Source: Clostridia bacterium
Lineage (GTDB): Bacteria; Bacillota_A; Clostridia; Oscillospirales; CAG-272
Direction: 5' to 3'
Assembly (NCBI GenBank): GCA_017445115.1
Contig: JAFSUU010000032.1
Location: forward strand, 1-64,000
DNA length: 64,000 bases
Positions 27,793 to 36,049 of this stretch are shown in pieces (position 1 is the stretch's first letter; the number at the start of each line of letters is the position of its first letter). The notes beneath the pieces are model-generated. The model ran no database searches and was not told where the DNA came from. It saw only the letters and a list, made by a program, of their open reading frames with translations. The position numbers and the translations under genes are program-made.

Positions 27793-28671
27793 ATGAAAAA
27801 AGAAAAGACCGAAAAGAAGAGAAAAGTCAAGGACATAAGGAGGGTCAAAACTCTGCCTCCGATGTCGACTATCGTTCCTTTCATCATGCAGCAGAGAAAC
27901 GAAAGCTCGAACCTCATGTTTGATACGGTGAACGTGTCGAAGCTTGAAAAATACATAAAGGAAAAGCAGGCGGATGGAATGAAAAACATCTCTATGATGC
28001 ACGTCCTTATCGCCGCTTACTGCCGCACAGTCGCTCAGCGCCCGGCGCTTAACAGATTCATCCGCGGACAGAGAGTTTTCACACGCCGCTCGATCGAAGT
28101 CTGCCTGACGATCAAAAAAGAGATGTCGCTCGAATCTCCAGACACCTGCCTCAAGATCTTTGTCGATCCGTCTGTGACGACTGCCGACGTGTATGAAAAG
28201 CTAAACCACGAGATCACGTCGTACAGAGACAACCCGGGCGGCGACTTTGACAACACCGCCGGATTCCTGAGTCATATACCGTCGGTCATACTGCGCGGCA
28301 CCATAGGATTTCTGAAATTTCTCGACTACTTCCGTATGTTCCCGAAATTTCTGGAGAGAGTAAGCCCGTTCCATTGTTCAATGTTCATAACCTCAATGGG
28401 CTCGCTCGGAGTTCCGGCGATATATCATCACCTCTACGATTTCGGTACCTGCCCGCTTTTCATCGCGTTCGGCGCAAAGCGCAGAAGCTACGAGGTCAAT
28501 CCGGACGGCTCGATCTATAAGCGCCAGTTTATGGACGTCAAGCTCACGTGTGACGAGAGAATATGCGACGGATATTACTACGCTTCGGCTTTCAAGACCT
28601 TCAAAGCGATCCTCGCCGACCCGTGGCAGCTAGATTCGCCTCCCGAAAAGATCGAAGAAGATATTAGATGA
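27793..28671 (+). CDS. E2 acyltransferase-like protein lacking the catalytic histidine
   Basis: Chloramphenicol-acetyltransferase-fold protein resembling the catalytic core of 2-oxoacid dehydrogenase E2, without lipoyl or E1/E3-binding domains. The 292 residues open with a highly basic Lys-rich stretch (1-20) and end with the position of the E2 active site, LTCDERICDGYYYASAFKTF (254-260). There the canonical DHRxxDG His is Glu255. The Asp and Gly are kept. The family fold is supported by SMGSLGVPAIYHHLYDFGTCPLFIAFG. No dehydrogenase complex genes are adjacent. It overlaps the next gene by ATGA. Activity is doubtful; a binding or structural role is possible. Confidence 0.75.
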   Translation: MKKEKTEKKRKVKDIRRVKTLPPMSTIVPFIMQQRNESSNLMFDTVNVSKLEKYIKEKQADGMKNISMMHVLIAAYCRTVAQRPALNRFIRGQRVFTRRSIEVCLTIKKEMSLESPDTCLKIFVDPSVTTADVYEKLNHEITSYRDNPGGDFDNTAGFLSHIPSVILRGTIGFLKFLDYFRMFPKFLERVSPFHCSMFITSMGSLGVPAIYHHLYDFGTCPLFIAFGAKRRSYEVNPDGSIYKRQFMDVKLTCDERICDGYYYASAFKTFKAILADPWQLDSPPEKIEEDIR

Positions 28672-29576
28672 TACGGTTTGATACGACCGGTGAAAGATTT
28701 TCGTCATCATCGGTCCTTCGCGTGCTCGGCGAAATGGCAAAGTACAAAAAATGTACCGCAAAGGCTCTTTCGGATGCGACGGGAAAATCAAAGACGACCG
28801 TCTGCCGCATACTGAAGTATCTTCTTTGCGAACGTCTCATACTAAAATACAAATACAAGTCTATCGTCGGGCGCGGTGCAAAGCCCGACGAATACTTTAT
28901 ACACCCGAAGGTCTCTTTCGCGGTCCTCGATCTCAGAGAAGGACAGATCGGACTTTACGTTTACCGGATCCCGACTTTCCGCGAGCTTGCATTTTCTCCG
29001 AAAATACGCGCCGACCGCCGGATGACTGAAAAAGCGGAACTGATACGAAGTGACTGTTTCGACGAGCTGTCGCGCCTTGTGCCCGGAAAATATCTCTGGT
29101 CGCTGTCTGTGCTGACCGACAGAGTACCGGTCCGGTCGGAGGCCTATTCAAAGGATGCGTCGCTCTACATTCCGGACGGCTTTCCGTCCGAAGTCTTTCA
29201 TTTTACGTCGGAAGAGCTCGAAGTGAACGTGATAAGAAGAGCTTATCCGGACGAGACCGTGCTTTACCTCATCGTCGAAGAATACCGGAGGGAAGCTCTC
29301 GTATTCGACGGCGCAGGCACAAAGCTTTCGAAAGATATTTCCGGCGTCTGCGATATGAAGAACAGAGAGCGCGCAATACCGGAGATTATAAGCGATCTCT
29401 TTATCTCGCACCGGTTTTCGCGCGTTGTGATCTCGTCGCCTTATCTTTCGGCATCCCAAAAGAACGTCATCAGATCCGCCTCTCCGGCCGACGTCGTGTT
29501 TGCAGACAGAAAAGCACGCGACACAAGGATCGACGCGGTAAGGCGAGCTATTGAAATTCAAACGGAGTTGATATAA
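28668..29576 (+). CDS. Winged-HTH transcriptional regulator with divergent C-terminal domain
   Basis: A 302-residue protein. Residues 10-60 (SVLRVLGEMAKYKKCTAKALSDATGKSKTTVCRILKYLLCERLIL) form a helix-turn-helix like those of MarR/ROK regulators. The C-terminal region has alternating strands and helices (VSFAVLDLREGQIGLYVY..., RFSRVVISSPYLSASQ) reminiscent of a degenerate ROK/sugar-kinase fold, but the ROK zinc and phosphate motifs are absent. Ligand and targets unknown. It sits between the E2-like gene and ruvX with a 4-base overlap upstream and a 1-base gap downstream. Confidence 0.7.
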   Translation: MIRFDTTGERFSSSSVLRVLGEMAKYKKCTAKALSDATGKSKTTVCRILKYLLCERLILKYKYKSIVGRGAKPDEYFIHPKVSFAVLDLREGQIGLYVYRIPTFRELAFSPKIRADRRMTEKAELIRSDCFDELSRLVPGKYLWSLSVLTDRVPVRSEAYSKDASLYIPDGFPSEVFHFTSEELEVNVIRRAYPDETVLYLIVEEYRREALVFDGAGTKLSKDISGVCDMKNRERAIPEIISDLFISHRFSRVVISSPYLSASQKNVIRSASPADVVFADRKARDTRIDAVRRAIEIQTELI

Positions 29577-29577
29577 T

Positions 29578-30003
29578 ATGAAAATAATACTCGGAGTCGA
29601 TTACGGCGACGCCCGCACGGGACTTGCCGTCAGCGACCGCCTCGGAATGCTCGCGGTCGGAGCCGGATGCATAAAATGTGAAGGATTCAAAAAAGCGGCG
29701 GAAGCGGTTGCCGAAGTCGCAAGGAAAAAGAGCGCGGAACTGATAGTCGTCGGAAATCCCATCAATATGAACGGCACGGAAGGTCCGAGAAGCGAAAAAT
29801 GCCGCGCTTTCGCCGCGACGCTCGAGGAACTGACTTCGCTTCCGGTAAAACTCTATGACGAAAGACTCACCACAGTCTCCGCCCACCGCATACTTTCCGA
29901 ATCGAACGTCCGCGGCAAAAAGAGAAAGGCCGCCGTCGACGAACTCTCCGCAACGCTGATCCTTCAGGACTACCTGGACAGAAACAGAAACGCGACTGAC
30001 TGA
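29578..30003 (+). CDS. ruvX: Holliday-junction resolvase-like protein YqgF/RuvX
   Basis: RNase H-fold nuclease implicated in 16S rRNA 5'-end processing or Holliday-junction resolution. The 141 residues start KIILGVDYGDARTGLAVSDRLG with the catalytic Asp in GVDYG, then IVVGNPINMNGTEGPRSE, YDERLTTVSAHRIL and the C-terminal DELSATLILQDYLD, the full YqgF signature. Start 29578 follows ggag, one base after the HTH gene. A terminator follows at 30122. Confidence 0.94.
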   Translation: MKIILGVDYGDARTGLAVSDRLGMLAVGAGCIKCEGFKKAAEAVAEVARKKSAELIVVGNPINMNGTEGPRSEKCRAFAATLEELTSLPVKLYDERLTTVSAHRILSESNVRGKKRKAAVDELSATLILQDYLDRNRNATD

Positions 30004-30004
30004 T

Positions 30005-30098
30005 CGCGGCTGACGCTTCGCTGCCGCCGCGAAATGATGCGGCTGCGCCGTGATGTGTTGCTTCGCAACGTGATGTTCGCGGTTTCACCGCGAGTGAT
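30005..30098. repeat. Modular hairpin array with TGATG spacers
   Basis: Four short hairpins follow one another: cgcggc...gccgcg (30005-30031), cggc-tgc-gccg (30040-30050), gttgc-ttc-gcaac (30057-30069) and tcgcggt-ttc-accgcga (30077-30093). TGATG spacers stand at 30035, 30051 and 30071, and TGATA at 30095. With the terminator and promoter region this fills the 308-base gap between ruvX and feoA. The gttgcttcgcaac module recurs at 53648-53660. Confidence 0.75.
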
Positions 30099-30121
30099 AA
30101 GTTACAACAACTGAATAACGT

Positions 30122-30152
30122 AAACGGGCTCGAAATATCGAGCCCGTTTTTC
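30122..30152 (+). terminator. Intrinsic terminator of ruvX
   Basis: A 12-bp perfect stem (30122-30133 with 30138-30149, arm aaacgggctcga, loop aata) ends in five T residues. The arm is nearly the same as in the clpB terminator. Confidence 0.88.
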
Positions 30153-30243
30153 GTGCACGATATTACTGCAGCCCTCAAAAACTTCCTAAAAGTTTTTGAA
30201 AGAGGTGCGTCTTTTAAATTATCTCCCCCTCCTTTCGCCTTTT

Positions 30244-30258
30244 TGTGACACTGTCACA
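30244..30258. promoter_or_regulatory. 15-bp palindrome upstream of the first feoA, candidate operator
   Basis: TGTGACA-c-TGTCACA is a perfect inverted repeat with a one-base centre, about 50-60 bases before the feoA start. It resembles CRP/FNR-type half-sites (TGTGA/TCACA) but with a 5-base rather than 6-base spacer. It differs completely from the DtxR-type boxes of the second feo operon. Confidence 0.45.
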
Positions 30259-30311
30259 GGTCCTGTCATAGACTTATGATGAAAAATAATATTTTTTCAG
30301 GATGGATGACG

Positions 30312-30578
30312 ATGAGCAAAAAGAGAAAAAAGAACGTCAAAAGGAAGCAGAAAACAGTGACGCTCGACACGCTGCCGGCAGGTTCCGAAGCGACCGTCGA
30401 CCGCCTGACTTCAAAATGTAATATGAAAGACCGGCTCACGAGCCTCGGCTTTTGCCGCGGAGAAAAAATCGTATGCGTTATGGAAAGCCCCCTCGGAGAT
30501 CCGACGGCATACCTTATCCGCGGAACGCTCGTCGCACTGAGGAGAAGCGACGCCCGCGGCGTCGCGGTGCTGCTCTGA
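30312..30578 (+). CDS. feoA: FeoA-domain protein (first Feo system)
   Basis: Small SH3-like accessory protein of ferrous iron import. The core VTLDTLPAGSEATVDRLTS...RLTSLGFCRGEKIVCVMESPLGDPTAYLIRGTLVALRRSDARGVAV shows the FeoA hallmarks LxxLpxG, RLxxLGf and GDPxxYxIrGxxvaLR. A basic leader (MSKKRKKNVKRKQK) precedes it. The start is uncertain: ATGs at 30306 and 30312 are both possible and neither has a strong ribosome site. Its stop codon overlaps the feoB start (TGATG), so the pair is coupled. Confidence 0.88.
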   Translation: MSKKRKKNVKRKQKTVTLDTLPAGSEATVDRLTSKCNMKDRLTSLGFCRGEKIVCVMESPLGDPTAYLIRGTLVALRRSDARGVAVLL

Positions 30579-32419
30579 TGCGAGAAGCCGAGAAAATATT
30601 TGAGAAGGAAGTAAAGATCACGCTCGCCGGCGCGCCGAACGTAGGAAAAAGCACCGTGTTCAACGCGCTGACGGGAATGAGACAGCACACCGGGAACTGG
30701 ACGGGCAAAACGGTCGAAACGGCAAAAGGAACTTTTACATACAAAGGTGAAAAATACGTCGTCACCGACCTGCCCGGAGTGTATTCTCTCTCCTCGTCGT
30801 CCGCCGAGGAAGAGGCGGCAAAACAATATATCAATGAAAATCGCGCCGACGTCACCGTCGTCGTCTGCGACGCTTCCGCGCTTGAGCGAAGCCTCACCCT
30901 TGCGCTTCAAATAATAAAGATCGCGCCGAAGTGCGCCGTCTTTGTCAATCTTTGCGACGAGGCTAAAAAAGCGGGCGTCGAAATAGATATAAATATCCTG
31001 TCTGAATACACCGGCGTTCCCGTTGTTGCAGGCGCGGCAAGGTATCGGCGCGGGATTCCGGAGCTGATCAGCGTCTGCTCGGAGCTCTCAAAAAAAGAAG
31101 CGACCGCCACGGAAGCGTCCGCGGAATCCCAACCGGAGCTGATCTCAAGATGCGACAGGATATGCAGTAAAGCTGTTTCAAGAAAACCGTCAAAGCCTGC
31201 CCGCGCGTCGACTTTTGACCGAATATTTACCGGGCGCCTCACTGCGTTTCCCGTTATGGCGGCACTTCTCGCGCTCATCTTCTGGATAACGCTTCGCGGC
31301 GCAAATTATCCGTCAGAGTGGCTCATGAGCTTTTTCAGAACGGTCGAACACGGTCTCTCCGCGCTTCTCGGAAAGCTCGTTCTCCCCGATGAAGTGATCT
31401 CGTTTGTCACCGAGGGCGTATTCAGAACGAGCGCGTGGATCGTCTCCGTGATGCTTCCGCCGATGGCAATATTCTTTCCGCTTTTCACTCTGCTTGAGGA
31501 TTTCGGCTACCTGCCGCGCGTTGCGTTCAATCTCGACAGAGTGTGCCGGACTTGCGGCGGATGCGGGAAGCAGGCGCTCTGTATGTGCGAAGGGCTCGGA
31601 TGCAACGCGGTCGGCGTCACCGGATGCAGGATCATCGCGTCGCGCCGCGAGAGGCTGATCGCGACTCTGACGAATTCTTTTATCCCCTGCAACGGAAGAT
31701 TCCCCGCGCTTATCGCGCTAATATCGATACTCTTTCTTAACGACCCATCGAGCGGCGTCTTCCCCGCGCTGATCTTGACGCTTGCCGTGATCATTTCCGT
31801 TTTCGCCTCGTTCGCAGCTTCTTTCATTCTGTCAAAAACGGTTTTCAAGGGTATGCCTTCGTCCTTCATCCTTGAACTTCCGCCGTACAGAAAACCAAAA
31901 TTCGGTGAGGTGATCGTCCGCTCGATCTTTGACCGCACAGTCTTCGTGCTCGGACGCGCGCTCGCCGTCGCGGCTCCCGCGGGAGCGATAATATGGCTCG
32001 CGGCGAACGTCAGGATCGGCGGCGTCTCTCTCCTCGCGTCCGCGTCGGCGTTTCTCGACCCCGTCGGAAAAATACTCGGCCTTAACGGCGCGATCATACT
32101 CGCTTTTATCCTCGGACTTCCCGCAAACGAAATAATTCTGCCGCTGATCGTTATGATCTGTCTTTCGGGCGGAGCCCTGCCGGATACCGGGAATATTGCC
32201 GCACTTTCCGCCGTCTTTGCCGAAAACGGCCGAACGTCGACTACCGTTATATGCACGATGATCCTCTATCTTTTCCACTCGCCGTGCTCAACGACGCTTC
32301 TGACGATAAAAAAAGAAACGGGCAGCGTGAAATATACCCTGCTCGCCGCGCTTCTCCCGACGTCGTTCGGCGTCGTTATGTGCACCGTGGTTAACGGAGT
32401 GTGCCGCTTGATTTTTTAA
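30578..32419 (+). CDS. feoB: Ferrous iron transporter FeoB (first Feo system, short form)
   Basis: GTPase-coupled membrane permease for Fe2+. The 613-residue protein has the N-terminal G-domain with G1 GAPNVGKSTVFNALTG, switch TGNWTGKTVE, G3 DLPGVYSL and a G4 NLCDEAKKAG, followed by about 9 membrane helices. A Cys-rich helix pair, CRTCGGCGKQALCMCEGLGCNAVGVTGCR, carries the metal path, with FIPCNGRFPALIALISI after it. It lacks the large extracellular insertion seen in the second FeoB (58413). Start 30578 shares a base with the feoA stop. Confidence 0.92.
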   Translation: MREAEKIFEKEVKITLAGAPNVGKSTVFNALTGMRQHTGNWTGKTVETAKGTFTYKGEKYVVTDLPGVYSLSSSSAEEEAAKQYINENRADVTVVVCDASALERSLTLALQIIKIAPKCAVFVNLCDEAKKAGVEIDINILSEYTGVPVVAGAARYRRGIPELISVCSELSKKEATATEASAESQPELISRCDRICSKAVSRKPSKPARASTFDRIFTGRLTAFPVMAALLALIFWITLRGANYPSEWLMSFFRTVEHGLSALLGKLVLPDEVISFVTEGVFRTSAWIVSVMLPPMAIFFPLFTLLEDFGYLPRVAFNLDRVCRTCGGCGKQALCMCEGLGCNAVGVTGCRIIASRRERLIATLTNSFIPCNGRFPALIALISILFLNDPSSGVFPALILTLAVIISVFASFAASFILSKTVFKGMPSSFILELPPYRKPKFGEVIVRSIFDRTVFVLGRALAVAAPAGAIIWLAANVRIGGVSLLASASAFLDPVGKILGLNGAIILAFILGLPANEIILPLIVMICLSGGALPDTGNIAALSAVFAENGRTSTTVICTMILYLFHSPCSTTLLTIKKETGSVKYTLLAALLPTSFGVVMCTVVNGVCRLIF

Positions 32420-32436
32420 GCGGCACTTTACTTTTT
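32401..32436 (+). terminator. Intrinsic terminator overlapping the feoB stop codon
   Basis: A 9-bp stem (32401-32409 with 32418-32426, arm gtgccgctt) whose loop and 3' arm include the last sense codons and TAA stop, followed by tttactttttc. Confidence 0.75.
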
Positions 32437-32461
32437 CAAAATACTGTTGTATCATTATATT
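32433..32461 (+). promoter_or_regulatory. Promoter of lplA
   Basis: -35 TTTTCA (32433-32438), a 17-bp spacer and -10 TATATT (32456-32461), 25 bases before the lplA start. It begins inside the tail of the feoB terminator. Confidence 0.6.
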
Positions 32462-32485
32462 GTACGGAAAAAGGAGGCGTAAAAT

Positions 32486-33487
32486 ATGCGGGCGATATTC
32501 AATACTTCGACGGATCCATATTTCAATATAGCGTCCGACGAATTTCTGCTCAGGACGACGCGCGGCGACGCGGTCATGATCTGGAGAAACTCCGCTTCCG
32601 TCATCATCGGTAAAAATCAGAACGCGTGGGCGGAGGTCAACGTTACGTTCGTCACCGAAAACGCGATCCCGGTCGTCCGTCGCATCACCGGCGGAGGCGC
32701 GGTCTTTCACGACCTCGGAAACGTCAATTTCTCGTTCGTAACACCGGCGACCGAGGACACAAAACTCAATTTTGAAAAATTCACGCGTCCCGTGATCGAA
32801 GTTCTCCGGAAATTCGGCGTCGACGCCTCGCTCGACGGCAGAAACGACATCGTCGCGTCTGGTTACAAGATATCGGGAAACGCGGAGTGCGTGATAACGA
32901 ACGATCACGGAAAGACCGCTCTTCTTCACCACGGAACGCTTCTCTTTTCCGCAGACCTCTCACACCTCTGCGGCGCGCTGCGCGTCGACCCGGAAAAGCT
33001 AAAGAGCAAAGGGATAAAGAGCGCCCCGGCGAGAGTAAAAAATATTTCGGCGCTCGACGGATATTCCGGGCCGGAAAACGTCGAAGAATTCGCCGCGGCG
33101 CTGATCTCGGAATTCGCGCCTGACGGCGCGGAAGATTTTTCGGACGCCGAAAAAGAAGCTGTTCGCCGCCTTTCATCGGAAAAATTTTCAACGTGGGAAT
33201 GGAACTTCGGCGCGTCTCCGTCGTTCGGAACAGAGAATAAGCAAAGATTCCCCTACGGCACGGTATCGGTCTCGCTCGACTGCCGCGCCGGAAAAATAGA
33301 AAAAATAAAATTTACCGGCGACTTTTTCGGCTCCCGCGACGTCGCGCTGCTTGAAGAACTTCTGACCGGAATAAAATTCGACAGAGACGAGATAAACGGG
33401 ACACTGACACGCGAGCACGCTTTACTTGCAGAGTGCATTTACGGCGCGGCGCCGGAGGATATCGCCGAGCTGATCACGAAAGGATAG
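32486..33487 (+). CDS. lplA: Lipoate-protein ligase A
   Basis: Activates free lipoate with ATP and attaches it to lipoyl domains (E2 subunits, GcvH). The 333 residues contain VIIGKNQNAWAEVN, the lipoate-binding VRRITGGGAVFHDLGNVNFSF, GRNDIVASGYKISGNAE and LLHHGTLLFSADL, all hallmarks of LplA, plus a C-terminal accessory domain. Start 32486 is seven bases after aaaggaggcg. No lipoyl-domain protein is seen in the window, and the E2-like protein at 27793 lacks a lipoyl domain, so the substrate lies elsewhere. Confidence 0.94.
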   Translation: MRAIFNTSTDPYFNIASDEFLLRTTRGDAVMIWRNSASVIIGKNQNAWAEVNVTFVTENAIPVVRRITGGGAVFHDLGNVNFSFVTPATEDTKLNFEKFTRPVIEVLRKFGVDASLDGRNDIVASGYKISGNAECVITNDHGKTALLHHGTLLFSADLSHLCGALRVDPEKLKSKGIKSAPARVKNISALDGYSGPENVEEFAAALISEFAPDGAEDFSDAEKEAVRRLSSEKFSTWEWNFGASPSFGTENKQRFPYGTVSVSLDCRAGKIEKIKFTGDFFGSRDVALLEELLTGIKFDRDEINGTLTREHALLAECIYGAAPEDIAELITKG

Positions 33488-33494
33488 ATCAAAA

Positions 33495-34256
33495 ATGTCA
33501 TACGGCTTTTACGATTCGGTCGCGCCTTTTTACGACCTTCTGAACGACAGCGTCGACTACTCCGCCTGGGCGGACTTTATCGCGCAGACGATCGAAAAAC
33601 ACAAGAAGATCCCGACGTCGCTCGTCCTCGACCTCGGATGCGGGACCGGAAAGATGACCTTTCTGCTCCGCGAGCGCGGATACGATATGACGGGAGTCGA
33701 CAACTCGCCCGAAATGCTCTCCGTCGCGATGGAGGTCTGCCGCAAGGAAAAGATCGGCGACGTGCTCTTGCTATGTCAGGATATGACGGACTTTGAACTT
33801 TACGGCACGGTCGACGCGGCGGTCTGCTGCCTCGACTGCATCAACCACCTCACGAAGCCCGCTGACGTCAAAAAGTGTTTTTCGCTTGTCCACAACTACC
33901 TCGCTCCCGACGGACTTTTTATCTTCGACCTCAACACACCGTTCAAATTTGAAACCGTTTATGCCGACCGTTCGTACATACTGGAAGACGAGGGCGTTCT
34001 CGTCGCGTGGCAGAATTCATACGATCCGAAAACAAAGCTTTGCGACTTCTTTATAAGCTCCTTTATAGAAAACTCCGACGGCTCATACCGCAGATGCGAC
34101 AGCGCGTTTCGCGAGAGGTGCTATACGGAGCGTTCCGTTCGCCGGATGCTGTCCGACGCGGGATTTGAACTGCTCTTCATCTCCTCGGATTACACCGACT
34201 GCCCCGCGTCGCAAGACGCCGAGCGTTGGTATATCGCCGCGAGATGTATAAAATGA
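33495..34256 (+). CDS. Class I SAM-dependent methyltransferase
   Basis: A 253-residue soluble methyltransferase. The N-terminus MSYGFYDSVAPFYDLLNDSVDYSAWADFI is that of clostridial small-molecule methyltransferases. Motif I, LVLDLGCGTGKMTFLL (about residues 42-57), is followed by VDNSPEMLSVA and LCQDMTDFELYGTVDAAVC. The C-terminal part is beta-rich. Substrate unknown. It starts 7 bases after lplA with aaagga and probably belongs to that transcript. Confidence 0.85.
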   Translation: MSYGFYDSVAPFYDLLNDSVDYSAWADFIAQTIEKHKKIPTSLVLDLGCGTGKMTFLLRERGYDMTGVDNSPEMLSVAMEVCRKEKIGDVLLLCQDMTDFELYGTVDAAVCCLDCINHLTKPADVKKCFSLVHNYLAPDGLFIFDLNTPFKFETVYADRSYILEDEGVLVAWQNSYDPKTKLCDFFISSFIENSDGSYRRCDSAFRERCYTERSVRRMLSDAGFELLFISSDYTDCPASQDAERWYIAARCIK

Positions 34257-34287
34257 TCATCTGCTGAAAACGGGAGGGATATAACGA

Positions 34288-35028
34288 ATGAGCGACAAAT
34301 CGCAGAACATTTTCAACGATCCCGAGTTTTTTGCGGGATATTCTGCCCTGCGCGGGCAAAGCGACAATCTGAACGTTCTTATCGAGCAGCCGGAGATAAA
34401 AAAGCTCTTACCCGACGTTACTGGTAAGAGGGTGCTCGATCTTGGATGCGGGTACGGCACGAACTGCGCCGAGTTTGCCGCCGCCGGCGCGTCACGCGTC
34501 GTCGGCGTCGATCTTTCGGAAAAGATGCTCTCCGTTGCAAGGTCCGAGCACGGCGGCGAAAATATCACGTTTTTACAAATGGATATGAACGACGTTGACC
34601 GCATCGACGGAAAGTTCGACCTCATTTTCAGCTCCCTCGCGTTTCATTACGTCGAAGACTTCAGTTCGTTTGCAAAAAAGCTCTACGGAAAACTCGACGA
34701 CGGAGGAGTGCTTCTCTTCTCGCAAGAACATCCGCTGAACACCGCGGGAGACGACGGATTCAACTGCGACGAGAACGGAAACGCCGTGAGCTTCAATCTC
34801 CGCGATTACGCGATACCCGGAAAGCGCAAAGTTGACTGGATTGTCACGGGAGTGGAGAAATACCACCGCACCTTCAGCGGCATACTGAACCCGCTGATCG
34901 AAGCGGGATTTAAGATTCAAAAGCTTGTCGAGACGACGCCTTCAAAAGAGGCGATCGCGATCCGCCCGAGAGTCGTCAAACACTTTATCCGTCCGATATA
35001 TCTTTTAGTTCTGGCAAAGAAGGACTGA
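34288..35028 (+). CDS. Class I SAM-dependent methyltransferase
   Basis: A second, distinct methyltransferase of 246 residues. Motif I is RVLDLGCGYGTNCAEFAAAGASRVVGVDLSEKML, followed by FDLIFSSLAFHYVEDFSSF and FSQEHPLNT. The N-terminus, SQNIFNDPEFFAGYSALR, resembles methyltransferase_11/UbiE-like proteins annotated in many Clostridia. Substrate unknown. Start 34288 follows gggagg; a strong terminator ends the lplA-methyltransferase transcript. Confidence 0.85.
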   Translation: MSDKSQNIFNDPEFFAGYSALRGQSDNLNVLIEQPEIKKLLPDVTGKRVLDLGCGYGTNCAEFAAAGASRVVGVDLSEKMLSVARSEHGGENITFLQMDMNDVDRIDGKFDLIFSSLAFHYVEDFSSFAKKLYGKLDDGGVLLFSQEHPLNTAGDDGFNCDENGNAVSFNLRDYAIPGKRKVDWIVTGVEKYHRTFSGILNPLIEAGFKIQKLVETTPSKEAIAIRPRVVKHFIRPIYLLVLAKKD

Positions 35029-35038
35029 TAAATAATAT

Positions 35039-35077
35039 CCCCGGCGGCTTTGAGTTATCAAAACCGCCGGGGTTTTT
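35039..35077 (+). terminator. Intrinsic terminator after the second methyltransferase
   Basis: A 9-bp GC stem (35039-35047 with 35064-35072, arm ccccggcgg) is followed by five T residues, between convergent genes. Confidence 0.85.
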
Positions 35078-35082
35078 CGTTT

Positions 35083-35916
35083 TCAGTTCACCGCAGGAAT
35101 TTTTCCGTGAGGACGTTTTTCATTCGGTGAATTCTTTTTAACATATGCCACGATGAGTGACACCGCTTTGTAAAGTCCGACGACGAGCGCGGAAAGCGGA
35201 AAATGTGTGACAAGCATTATGAGAGTGTAAAGATACCTCTGCCCGCCCTCAGCGAGGAACGACGCAAGGTCTTCATAGAGCGGAACTCCGCCGCCGCTGT
35301 ATAACAGCATATAGTCGCAGCCGAGGATATAGTCAAACGGTATCGCGACGACGGCGAGCATAAATACGGGGATGACCGACAGATATATATCCCTTCTGCC
35401 GAGCTTTTTGTATCCGGTTATGAGAAGGAAGACGCCGGTCGCGAACATAGAGGAATGGAAGATCAGCGAGTAGAACGCGCCGAACGTCCAGAACGGATAG
35501 TAGTTTAACCCGTTACAGTATACGACGCCGATCCCTCCGAAAAGAAGGCTGATCGTAGTGAGAAACGACAGTGCGACCTCTCTTACCTTTCCCTTTCCCC
35601 ACGCCGCAGCGATAAGCGTGTATATGAAGAGAGAGCAGGTGTAAAGCGGCAATATTCCTCCGGTGTTGAAACCGTCGCCGTACTTCACGTCGTAAACGCT
35701 CTCCCAGGTGATCTTTGTCGCTTCGAGAATCGGAAACAGCACCGACATGACACGAAGCAGCGCCGTTATCCTGTTGTGCTTCACATTTCTGAAGAGGTAC
35801 GCGAACAAAAAGGGAAGCAAAAAGACGAGAACGATATATACTATGTGCTCCGTACAGAATAGATCCGACTTGAATCCCTGTATGAAAAGCTTGTGATCAA
35901 AGAATCCGTAATTCAT
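35083..35916 (-). CDS. YwaF/TIGR02206-like integral membrane protein
   Basis: A 277-residue protein with about seven membrane helices. It resembles the YwaF family (TMEM164-like fold): the N-terminal FCTEHIVYIVLVFLLPF, the ILPLYTCSLFIYTLIAAAW helix and YYPFWTFGAFYSLIFHSSMFATGVFLLITGY with a central His. No function is established for the family. The start is uncertain: ATGs at 35922 and 35916 are possible; 35916 was chosen because ggtga lies five bases upstream. It has a short basic C-terminal tail. It stands alone. Confidence 0.75.
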   Translation of the reverse strand: MNYGFFDHKLFIQGFKSDLFCTEHIVYIVLVFLLPFLFAYLFRNVKHNRITALLRVMSVLFPILEATKITWESVYDVKYGDGFNTGGILPLYTCSLFIYTLIAAAWGKGKVREVALSFLTTISLLFGGIGVVYCNGLNYYPFWTFGAFYSLIFHSSMFATGVFLLITGYKKLGRRDIYLSVIPVFMLAVVAIPFDYILGCDYMLLYSGGGVPLYEDLASFLAEGGQRYLYTLIMLVTHFPLSALVVGLYKAVSLIVAYVKKNSPNEKRPHGKIPAVN

Positions 35917-36049
35917 AGTCATCACCGATAAAGCGACGCGCCGGAAATACGGCGCGCCGGAAAACATATTGGAATTTTATCCCGACTTCAGGAGATAGTA
36001 TACGCTGAAAATCTAAAAAATCAATACTATTTTCATATTTTGGTTAAAA

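Noticed and set aside
30005..30098. Possible CRISPR-like array
   Set aside because: Spacing is irregular (16-25 bases), the repeated element is only 5 bases, and no cas genes are present.
30578..32419. Unusual Cys-rich segment of the first FeoB as a new metal site
   Set aside because: The CRTCGGCGKQALCMCEGLGCNAVG stretch has counterparts in ordinary FeoB proteins, where similar Cys and Gly residues line the permease; it is not clearly novel.
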